Origin: Bacteroidota bacterium
GTDB taxonomy: Bacteria > Bacteroidota > Bacteroidia > Chitinophagales > Chitinophagaceae
NCBI GenBank assembly: GCA_023436685.1
Contig: JAEZIL010000041.1
Coordinates: 1-5,490, forward strand
Length of the DNA: 5,490 bases
Direction: 5' to 3'
Made by a program: the position numbers and the translations under genes. The notes under the pieces are model-generated. The model saw only the letters and a list, made by a program, of their open reading frames with translations. It searched no databases and had not been told where the DNA came from. How positions within the stretch are numbered: the stretch's first letter is position 1; each line of letters opens with the position of its first letter. This document shows, piece by piece, positions 1-4,988 of this stretch.

Positions 1-18
1 TACTACTCTTAAAAAAGT

Positions 19-336
19 ATGCCCTGGCCTGTAACTAACAGGGATGCTGTGGTTAATATAACTATTAGCAGAGATGGAAACGGAGGTATGCACGCCCATA
101 TCGTATCGGTAAAAGATGTGGTGCCTGTTAAGGCAGGCATAGTACGCGTACCGTTCTCTAAGGTAACCTGGAAAGTGAAGCCACTAAATAGCAATACACT
201 GAATGTAGAATATGAGGCGCTGGTAGACCCAGGTGGGTCGTTGCCCGCCTGGGTGGTTAATATGTTCTCTACCAAAGGCCCTTTCGAAACGTTTAAGTCG
301 CTGAGAGGAATAAGTGAGAAGCGGCTTGCTAACTAG
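19..336 (+). CDS. START/SRPBCC-type lipid-binding domain protein, C-terminal part
   Basis: The readable 105 residues match the C-terminal half of bacterial START-domain proteins, which bind lipids or other hydrophobic ligands in a helix-grip cavity. Visible hallmarks are the PWPVTNRD strand (residues 2-9), the VPFSKVTWKVKPL strand (44-56), and the DPGGSLPAWVVNMF turn and start of the C-terminal helix (70-83), followed by GPFETFKSLR. The family is normally about twice this length, so the N-terminal half is missing. Reading the same frame to the window edge gives Tyr-Tyr-Ser, then TAA at 10-12, then Lys-Ser-Met-Pro-Trp-Pro. The Tyr-Tyr just before PWP fits the family, so the stop appears to interrupt the domain. 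The ATG at 19 lies inside a beta strand and is unlikely to be the native start. This may therefore be a pseudogene, or the stop may be a sequencing error. It converges on the arsenate reductase gene with an 8-bp overlap of the 3' ends. The family call is fairly sure; the ligand and gene integrity are not known. Confidence 0.65.
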   Translation: MPWPVTNRDAVVNITISRDGNGGMHAHIVSVKDVVPVKAGIVRVPFSKVTWKVKPLNSNTLNVEYEALVDPGGSLPAWVVNMFSTKGPFETFKSLRGISEKRLAN

Positions 337-343
337 CACTTAT
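310..343. terminator. possible bidirectional hairpin enclosing two convergent stop codons
   Basis: ATAAGTG (310-316) and CACTTAT (337-343) form a perfect 7-bp inverted repeat. The 20-nt interior holds both the START-gene stop (334-336) and the arsenate reductase stop (329-331). No U tract follows on either strand and the stem is AT-rich, so a terminator role is only a guess from its position between convergent genes. Confidence 0.22.
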
Positions 344-718
344 CAGCTCTTCCACCAGGCCTGCTATCATATCGCGCACTTTGTTGAAATCTTCCCTATC
401 CATATTCCTGGGGTCAGGTATTTGCCAGTCTATTTGTTGTTTCGATGGCATCCATGGGCATGCATCGCCACAGCCCATTGTTACTACTGTATCAAAAGGC
501 GCCTCATCTTTTATATCATTAAGGCTTTTGCTGCTATGCGTGGTAAGATCATAATTCAGCTCCTTCATCGCAGCTATAGCCTTAGGGTTTATTATACCAC
601 TTGGGTTTGAGCCTGCACTAAAGGCCAGTACCTTATCTTTTCCGTATATATTAGCAAATGCCTGCGCCATCTGGCTGCGGTTGCTATTCTCAATACATAC
701 AAATAGTATCTTCTTCAT
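329..718 (-). CDS. arsC: arsenate reductase, LMW protein tyrosine phosphatase type (ArsC)
   Basis: Predicted cytoplasmic reductase that converts arsenate to arsenite using a P-loop cysteine, with reduction by thioredoxin or another thiol system. The 129-residue length is typical of the LMW-PTP/ArsC family. The N-terminus MKKILFVCIENSNRSQMAQAFA carries the C-X5-R-S loop with nucleophile Cys8, Arg14 and Ser15. A second motif, TMGCGDACPWMP, supplies Cys83 and Cys87, the candidate resolving cysteines. It is followed by WQIPDPRNMD with Asp102 as the likely general acid. The two distal cysteines are separated by three residues, rather than six as in the S. aureus plasmid enzyme (Cys82/Cys89), which resembles actinobacterial forms of the family. 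The ATG overlaps the TGA of the upstream small ORF as ATGA, so translation is probably coupled. It is the last gene of the ars operon. A plain LMW phosphatase role is less likely because of the two distal cysteines and the arsR/arsM context. Confidence 0.9.
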   Translation of the reverse strand: MKKILFVCIENSNRSQMAQAFANIYGKDKVLAFSAGSNPSGIINPKAIAAMKELNYDLTTHSSKSLNDIKDEAPFDTVVTMGCGDACPWMPSKQQIDWQIPDPRNMDREDFNKVRDMIAGLVEELISAS

Positions 719-876
719 AGTTTATCAATCTTAATAACACTGATGGCGATCCATAACAGGTTAATGATAGTAAAACGCGGATCGAAGCCATAGATAATAT
801 TGAGGGAGATAATACCAAGCAATATTATTCCAAACCGTTTGTGCCTTAAGAGGTAGGCTATTGTGTTTTGTTTCAT
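715..876 (-). CDS. 53-aa hydrophobic protein of the ars operon, unknown function
   Basis: This short open frame fills the gap between arsM and the arsenate reductase gene. Translation begins MKQNTIAYLLRHKRFG and continues through two hydrophobic stretches, about residues 15-28 (FGIILLGIISLNII) and 35-50 (FTIINLLWIAISVIKI), separated by a short YGFDPR turn. It ends IDKL. It looks like a tiny two-segment inner-membrane protein with a basic N-terminus (RHKR). The start lies 9 nt after the arsM stop, and its TGA overlaps the arsC ATG in an ATGA junction. That spacing is what a translated gene in an operon would show. I do not recognise a named family and cannot assign a function. A role in metalloid transport, or as a membrane partner of a neighbour, is speculation from context. 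Alternatively it could serve mainly as a coupling leader for the reductase. Confidence 0.68.
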   Translation of the reverse strand: MKQNTIAYLLRHKRFGIILLGIISLNIIYGFDPRFTIINLLWIAISVIKIDKL

Positions 877-885
877 CTGAAAATA

Positions 886-1737
886 TTAACAGCAGCCGGA
901 ACCGGGCTCACAACATGCAGCTTGTTTTTCAGCATATACAGTAATGCTATATATACCCGTTTTGCTTTCTTTGTAAGCCTGTATTTCTTCTTCTGTCAAG
1001 TAGCTGCTTAATATATCATCAGGTATCACAATTGGCTTCTGCTTTTGCACAATTACATTTTTGAATCCGTTCGTATTGATGAGCGATAGGTATTCATCTC
1101 TTTGTATCGCACCCGAAACACATCCGGCGTACATCTCGGCAGCATTTTGCAGTTTTGGAGGCAGGTTGCCGGCCAGCACTACATCCGATATACTAAAATG
1201 CCCGCCCACCTTCAGCACACGGTATATTTCTTTAAATACATTGTCTTTATCGGGTACAAGGTTCAATACGCAATTGCTCACTACTACATCGGCAACATTA
1301 GCTGTAACAGGCATCCGCTCTATATCGCCTTGCCTGAATTCTACATTGTTATAATTCAGCTTTTCTGCATTTGCCCTAGCTTTGGCTATCATGGCATCTG
1401 TAAAGTCAATACCTATTACCTTGCCTTTTTCCCCTACTACCTGCCTGGCTATAAAACAATCGTTGCCTGCACCGCTGCCCAGGTCTATAACAGTATCGCC
1501 TTCTTTCATTTTAGCATATTCTGTTGGCAGGCCACAGCCAAGGCCAAGGTCAGCATCGGGGTTATATCCTTCCAGGGTGGTATAGTCATCGCTCATGATA
1601 TTGTATACCTCCGTAGAGCAGCCACCCGATCCGCAGCAAGATGACATGTTGGTTTCTTTATCCTGAAGCGCTATCTCGCTATATTTCTGCTTTACAAGCT
1701 CTTTCAGGGCTTCGCTGTTTTTTGTTTTGTTTTCCAT
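886..1737 (-). CDS. arsM: arsenite S-adenosylmethionine methyltransferase (ArsM)
   Basis: Cytoplasmic class I methyltransferase that transfers methyl groups from S-adenosylmethionine to trivalent arsenic, giving methylated and eventually volatile species. The 283-residue protein has the full ArsM pattern. The N-terminal SSCCGSGGCSTEVY holds Cys34, Cys35 and Cys40. LGLGCGLP holds Cys68. The SAM-binding loop is VIDLGSGAGNDC (residues 83-94), with the acidic IGIDF (109-112) after strand 2. SNCVLNL holds Cys156 and YAGCVSGA holds Cys206. Cys68, Cys156 and Cys206 correspond to the conserved As(III)-binding cysteines of the algal enzyme (Cys72/174/224, from memory). The C-terminus ends in two more Cys pairs (275-276 and 282-283), which could hold metalloid. 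The ATG at 1737 is chosen because the N-terminal helix (SEALKELVKQKYSEIALQDKE) is conserved in the family. It follows arsR by 33 bp and is followed 9 bp later by the small ORF. A degenerate ArsR-site block overlaps its start. Confidence 0.95.
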   Translation of the reverse strand: MENKTKNSEALKELVKQKYSEIALQDKETNMSSCCGSGGCSTEVYNIMSDDYTTLEGYNPDADLGLGCGLPTEYAKMKEGDTVIDLGSGAGNDCFIARQVVGEKGKVIGIDFTDAMIAKARANAEKLNYNNVEFRQGDIERMPVTANVADVVVSNCVLNLVPDKDNVFKEIYRVLKVGGHFSISDVVLAGNLPPKLQNAAEMYAGCVSGAIQRDEYLSLINTNGFKNVIVQKQKPIVIPDDILSSYLTEEEIQAYKESKTGIYSITVYAEKQAACCEPGSGCC

Positions 1738-1758
1738 TGCAATATTACGATTGATATG
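1734..1758 (-). promoter_or_regulatory. degenerate second ArsR operator / internal promoter before arsM
   Basis: Plus-strand 1741-1758 (AATATTACGATTGATATG) matches 16 of 18 bases of 2108-2125 (AAAATTACGATTAATATG), the promoter/operator block before arsR. Read on the minus strand, the left operator arm AATCGTAAT is intact, but the right arm is degraded (TTGCAATG versus TTACGATT) and runs into the arsM ATG. TAATATTG fits a TAnnTTTG -7 element with one mismatch. At the -33 position there is only a T-tract (TTTT), not TTTG, so any promoter here should be weak. Confidence 0.45.
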
Positions 1759-1770
1759 TATAAAAAAAAG

Positions 1771-2100
1771 CTAGCAACAGTTGCCGGCTATATTAATTTC
1801 TTTAAAAAATGTTGTAAAGATGTCTTTATAATTATTCCATACTGCCGGATTGATACAGTAACAAATACTGGTTCCCTCAATAGTTCCCTGAATAAGGCCT
1901 ACATTCTTTAGTTCTTTAAGATGCTGGGATATGGTTGCCTGTGCCAGCCCCAATTCATCTACCAGGTCGCCACAAATACAGGCATTTACCTTTAGCAACT
2001 CCTGCAATATAGCAATGCGGGCCGGGTGCGCTATAGCTTTAGCCATTGCAGCTATCTCGTTCTGCTTTTTAGTAAACAATTCTGCCTTAGTTGCTCCCAT
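1771..2100 (-). CDS. arsR: ArsR-family As(III)-responsive transcriptional repressor
   Basis: Winged-helix metalloregulator expected to repress this operon and to release DNA on binding trivalent arsenic or antimony. The 109-residue length is typical. AKAIAHPARIAILQELL (residues 20-36) is the classic ArsR opening. NACICGDLVDELGLAQATISQHLKELKNVGLI (39-70) is the helix-turn-helix, with AQATISQHLKEL as the recognition helix and Cys41-x-Cys43 placed like the CxC As(III) site of plasmid ArsR proteins. Other cysteines are Cys80 and Cys82 in the wing (TSICYCI) and a terminal pair, Cys108-Cys109, which could add ligands. The start is supported by family-like MGATKAELFTKKQNEIA. Its ATG directly abuts a perfect 9-2-9 palindrome, so autoregulation is likely. 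It is the first gene of the arsR-arsM-smORF-arsC operon and follows the kinase gene by only 44 bp. Confidence 0.93.
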   Translation of the reverse strand: MGATKAELFTKKQNEIAAMAKAIAHPARIAILQELLKVNACICGDLVDELGLAQATISQHLKELKNVGLIQGTIEGTSICYCINPAVWNNYKDIFTTFFKEINIAGNCC

Positions 2101-2120
2101 TAATCGTAAAATTACGATTA
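2101..2120. promoter_or_regulatory. ArsR operator palindrome
   Basis: TAATCGTAA-AA-TTACGATTA is a perfect 9-bp inverted repeat with a 2-bp centre, lying immediately upstream of the arsR ATG. Position, symmetry and the ATCGTAA-type half-site fit ArsR-family operators. It contains the candidate -7 promoter element, so bound repressor would block RNA polymerase. A partial copy lies before arsM. Confidence 0.8.
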
Positions 2121-2136
2121 ATATGAAACTGGCAAA
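2107..2136 (-). promoter_or_regulatory. Bacteroidota-type promoter for the ars operon
   Basis: On the minus strand, TTTG (2136-2133) is followed after 18 nt by TAATTTTA (2114-2107). This matches the -33 TTTG / -7 TAnnTTTG pattern of Bacteroidota except for the last base. The -7 element lies inside the ArsR palindrome. Transcription should start a few bases downstream, at or next to the arsR ATG, which suggests a leaderless or nearly leaderless message. The -33 element begins just after the kinase stop codon. Confidence 0.6.
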
Positions 2137-2144
2137 ATTTTTTT

Positions 2145-3422
2145 TTATTTAGCGCGTGGTAATGAAATTATAAACTTACATCCCATTCCCTGTTGGCTAA
2201 TGCATTCTATATTGCCATTAAGGCTTTCAATTTGCGCTTTGGTCATGTGCAGACCCAAGCCCTTGCCTTCATATTCCATATGCAGCCGCTTATAAAAGCC
2301 AAACAGACTATGCCCGTGCTTTTCCATATCTATGCCTATACCATTGTCGCTAACCTCTATGTAGTGTATGCTTTCGCTGGCCCATGATCTGACCCGTATG
2401 TCCGGCTGTATATCCGTCCGTGTATACTTTAAGGCATTGGAAAGCATATTATAAACAGCACTATAAATATAAGAGCGGATACTGTGCATATTATCGGCAT
2501 CCGTATCTATTGATACTGATACAACAGCATTGGCTGCTATTATCTTTTGTTCAAACAATGCCATAATACTATTCGTAACTTCAGTAAGGCTGAAGCTTTC
2601 AAATTTCTCATTTAGCTTTGATTTAGAGGATAGCAGCAAGTTCAGGTCTTTAATGATCATATCAAGCGTGTCCGCAGTTTCCATTATCCTGGCTGTTACG
2701 TCATTTTTCTCATCATTGCTAAGCGGCAATTGCAGCACGCTTGCAGCACCCAATATACTGGCCACAGGTGCCCGCAAATTGTGAGATACAATGTAGTTGA
2801 ACTGCATCAGCTCATTGTATTTATTATTCAGCTCCACTATCATCTGCTCTCGTTCTTCAGCGGCACGCTTGCGGCCGGTAATATTACGTGCTGAAGAGAA
2901 TATTTGGGTTACAGGCTGTCCGGCTGTAAGTTTTGGTATAAAATGATCTTCGAGCCAAATATAGGTGCCGGCCTGCTTACTAAGTATCTTGTACGAGCAA
3001 ACCATTTCCTTACCGGCCAGTACTTCATCAATAGTATCTGAAAACTGCCTCCTGTATTCAGGATGTATGGCGTTAAACCATAGTTGCGGATCGCGGTAAA
3101 TATCAGCTTCTTCATAACCCAGTATCAGTTTTACACGCGGACTGACAAACTCATACGATATCTCTTTTGTATCGGGCTCTATTCTAAGTGCATATACTAT
3201 CTCACTTATGTTATGTAATGTGTCTTGAAGTAGGGTATTTTTTTGCTCAAGCTCTTTTTGATAAAAGGAAAGTTCTTCGGATAGCATGTTAAGCCCCGAT
3301 AAAACAGTGTTCACAAAATCATCTTCGTCATCTATCTGTGCCCTTTCCGAGAAATTGCCCCTGCTAAGCTCTACCAGAAGATGAATTACCTTGTCTATAC
3401 GTTGCTGATCGATTGTAACCAT
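2145..3422 (-). CDS. cytoplasmic PAS-domain sensor histidine kinase
   Basis: Soluble sensor kinase of 425 residues that should autophosphorylate on histidine and pass phosphate to an unidentified partner. The domains in order are as follows. Residues 8-51 form a HAMP-like helical signalling region (LLVELSRGNFSERAQIDDEDDF). A short coiled linker follows at about 52-66. A PAS_3-like sensor spans about 67-183 (YEFVSPRVKLILGYEEADI, then WFNAIHPEYR, ending SARNITGRKRAAEE). The dimerisation/phosphoacceptor helix has His214 in FNYIVSHNLRAPV. The ATPase domain has its N-box at YNMLSNALKY (Asn329), the G1 box DNGIGID (359-365) and the G2 box GKGLGL (386-391). There is no signal peptide or transmembrane segment, so it senses a cytoplasmic cue; no cofactor-binding residues are recognisable in the PAS. 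The ATG overlaps the stop of the STAS-like gene (TAATG), implying coupled synthesis. No receiver domain or response regulator is in the window. The stop TAA sits at the edge of an A-tract next to the ars promoter. Confidence 0.93.
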   Translation of the reverse strand: MVTIDQQRIDKVIHLLVELSRGNFSERAQIDDEDDFVNTVLSGLNMLSEELSFYQKELEQKNTLLQDTLHNISEIVYALRIEPDTKEISYEFVSPRVKLILGYEEADIYRDPQLWFNAIHPEYRRQFSDTIDEVLAGKEMVCSYKILSKQAGTYIWLEDHFIPKLTAGQPVTQIFSSARNITGRKRAAEEREQMIVELNNKYNELMQFNYIVSHNLRAPVASILGAASVLQLPLSNDEKNDVTARIMETADTLDMIIKDLNLLLSSKSKLNEKFESFSLTEVTNSIMALFEQKIIAANAVVSVSIDTDADNMHSIRSYIYSAVYNMLSNALKYTRTDIQPDIRVRSWASESIHYIEVSDNGIGIDMEKHGHSLFGFYKRLHMEYEGKGLGLHMTKAQIESLNGNIECISQQGMGCKFIISLPRAK

Positions 3423-3832
3423 TAACTGCTCTTATGCTGCTTTGCCCAGTTATACGCTTCTTCAATATTGGTGAACATACGCGTGGGTAAAGTAGGCTTC
3501 GCCAAGCCTATAAAAAAGTTGGCCACCATCTTGCCAATGTTAGAACCGGTAAGTAATGCAACTGCCGTTATTGATTTTTGAGGCTCCGGGCCGGCATAAA
3601 ACGCCCTGGCCTCTCTGCTCATGGTTTTTACTTTTGTAAGGTCGATAAGGAACGGGCGGCGTATGCCGGCAGCAAGTGCTTCGTTGATACGCGTATTCTC
3701 TATAGCATCTTCAAGGCTATGCACTTCATGTGCTGTTGCCAGGGCAATGATAATACCGTCTTCATTTAGCCAGGTATATCCTGAACGCGAAAGCGAAGCA
3801 TTGGGAGGAGGAGTAAGAATATCTTTCATCAT
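3422..3832 (-). CDS. STAS/SpoIIAA-like (DUF7793-type) protein
   Basis: A 136-residue soluble protein resembling the STAS/SpoIIAA-like group found in Bacteroidota (DUF7793-type, recognised from memory). Visible features are an N-terminal strand pair with GIIIALATAHEVHSLEDAIENTR (residues 25-47), the central PFLIDLTKVKTMSREARAFYAG (60-81), an AVALLTGSNIGKMVANFFIGL stretch (90-110) and a C-terminal TRMFTNIEEAYNWAKQH helix (117-133). The fold suggests a small regulatory or protein-interaction module. The LIDLTKVKTMSREAR segment occupies the place where STAS proteins often have a phosphorylatable Ser/Thr; Ser72 is a candidate, not a demonstrated site. Two adjacent ATGs (3832 and 3829) are possible starts. 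The stop overlaps the kinase ATG (TAATG), so the two products are likely made together. Function is inferred only from this pairing. Confidence 0.82.
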   Translation of the reverse strand: MMKDILTPPPNASLSRSGYTWLNEDGIIIALATAHEVHSLEDAIENTRINEALAAGIRRPFLIDLTKVKTMSREARAFYAGPEPQKSITAVALLTGSNIGKMVANFFIGLAKPTLPTRMFTNIEEAYNWAKQHKSS

Positions 3833-3888
3833 GGGTAACCTTCAATAGTCTGAATATACTATTTTTTGGTATAAATTCAATTGCACCA

Positions 3889-4194
3889 CTAAGCCAGCCT
3901 GGTGCCTTGTATCAGCCAGGCCTCTTTTACCGATTGCTCTTTAAGGTGCATAAATTGCTTACGCGCTTCATCTTGTTTAAAGCTTTCAAAGTCTGCGATA
4001 CTATCAAACGATACAAGATGTATCTCGTAGGGCTTTTCTATGTGGTGCTCTATGTATGTATACTCATCGGGCCGCATCCGCAACAATAATTTGCCCCTGT
4101 ATTTTGCTATTATAGGTATTGCTACTGCTTCAAATTGATTGAAAACGTGCTCTTGCCCCGGGTAAATGTATATAAGCTGCGTTATATAGACCAT
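3889..4194 (-). CDS. DUF1330-like dimeric alpha/beta-barrel protein
   Basis: A 101-residue protein with the layout of the ferredoxin-like dimeric alpha/beta-barrel families, closest by eye to DUF1330. It has a first strand VYITQLIYIYPGQE, a helix HVFNQFEAVAIPIIAKYRGKLLLRM (residues 16-40), a third strand PYEIHLVSFDS (55-65), a helix IADFESFKQDEARKQFMHLKEQSVK (66-90) and a final strand AWLIQGTRL. No catalytic residues can be named, since members of this fold range from monooxygenases to uncharacterised stress proteins. The start is 5 nt after the stop of the MtfA-type peptidase gene, so it is very likely the third gene of that operon. A 56-bp gap then separates it from the STAS-like gene. The fold call is reasonable; the biochemical role is unknown. 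Confidence 0.75.
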   Translation of the reverse strand: MVYITQLIYIYPGQEHVFNQFEAVAIPIIAKYRGKLLLRMRPDEYTYIEHHIEKPYEIHLVSFDSIADFESFKQDEARKQFMHLKEQSVKEAWLIQGTRLA

Positions 4195-4199
4195 ACATT

Positions 4200-4988
4200 T
4201 TATTGTTGTGGTAACTGTATTTCCTGTACAGGTTGAAACATTTGTTTGAGCATATCATAAAGTTCAGGATGCTTTTGCTGCAACTGCTCCGGCTTTTCAA
4301 AAAAATATTCCGAAACAACTGCAAAAAATTCGGCCTGGTTGGTTGCGCCATACAGGTTGATATCCGATTGCCATGTGCGTTTCATATCGGCAATGGTTTG
4401 GTGCATTAACCCCAGCCATGGCAACATATGCTGCCTGTTCAGTAAATATTCCGGTACTCCATCGGTTGAACCATCTGCTTTATCTATAAGGTGCACAAAC
4501 TCGTGTATGATTGTATTGTTCCCGTCGGCAGCACGCGCAAAAGAATCTCTTACCGATTGTTTCGACAATATCATTTGCCTGTTCATAGCGCCATCTCCTA
4601 CCATGCCCAGCACGTTACGCCCTGTTCCTTCGGTTTTGTATTCATGGTTAAAGCTATCCTTATATAGCAGCACTTCTGCTATGTTGTTGTACCGCCAGGT
4701 AGGAAAAGCGAATATTGGTATAATAGCCCCCGATGCTATAAGTATGCGATCAAGGTCTTCTACCACTACATCGCCCACACCTGTTATGGTTACACTGGCC
4801 AGGAAATCTGCTATTCTTCTTTCAAATATTGCTTTGTCGCTATCTTCCAGCTCTGTATAGAACTGTACATACTTGTTAAGTATATTCCTTGCATTTTTTG
4901 GCAGCACATAGGGTTGCTTTTTCTTTGCGCGCAACTTATAGGCTATCAATGCAACTACCGCTATTATTAGTATTATAAGGCCTGTCAT
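4200..4988 (-). CDS. MtfA-type zinc metallopeptidase (M90), membrane-anchored
   Basis: A 262-residue member of the M90/MtfA family of zinc-dependent aminopeptidase-like proteins; E. coli MtfA also binds the repressor Mlc. The gluzincin motif is HEFVHLID with His162, Glu163 and His166. The third zinc ligand is likely Glu220 in YGATNQAEFFAVVSEYFFEKP, aligning with Glu212 of E. coli MtfA. Family segments RRIADFLA, PIFAFPTWRYNNIAEVLLYKDSF and GMVGDGAMNRQMILSKQSVRDSF are all present. Unlike the soluble E. coli protein, it starts with a hydrophobic helix (residues 2-17) followed by KLRAKKK. This predicts a single N-terminal membrane anchor with the catalytic domain in the cytoplasm by the positive-inside rule. 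Its ATG overlaps the stop of the upstream small gene (TAATG). Bacteroidota generally lack the Mlc/PtsG system, so the E. coli regulatory role probably does not apply and the substrate is unknown. Confidence 0.9.
   Translation of the reverse strand: MTGLIILIIAVVALIAYKLRAKKKQPYVLPKNARNILNKYVQFYTELEDSDKAIFERRIADFLASVTITGVGDVVVEDLDRILIASGAIIPIFAFPTWRYNNIAEVLLYKDSFNHEYKTEGTGRNVLGMVGDGAMNRQMILSKQSVRDSFARAADGNNTIIHEFVHLIDKADGSTDGVPEYLLNRQHMLPWLGLMHQTIADMKRTWQSDINLYGATNQAEFFAVVSEYFFEKPEQLQQKHPELYDMLKQMFQPVQEIQLPQQ

Noticed and set aside
314..610. 98-codon plus-strand open frame opposite arsC
   Set aside because: It overlaps the convincing arsenate reductase on the other strand, and its translation shows no protein-like pattern.
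1102..1644. 180-codon plus-strand open frame opposite arsM
   Set aside because: It is antisense to a clear ArsM gene, its translation is low-complexity and resembles no family, and it reflects the codon bias of the opposite strand.
2139..2146. T-run after the kinase gene as a possible intrinsic terminator
   Set aside because: There is no stem beside it, and on the minus strand (the direction of transcription) it is an A-tract, so it cannot act as a U-tract for the kinase message.
3844..3863. AATAGT/ACTATT 6-bp inverted repeat followed by T6 on the plus strand
   Set aside because: The stem is short and AT-only except for one G-C pair, and the T-run faces the plus strand where no gene ends. 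It could be a regulatory site for the STAS-like gene but cannot be supported.
4339..4860. 173-codon plus-strand open frame opposite the MtfA-type gene
   Set aside because: It is a serine-rich antisense shadow of a well-supported peptidase gene, with no recognisable domain.
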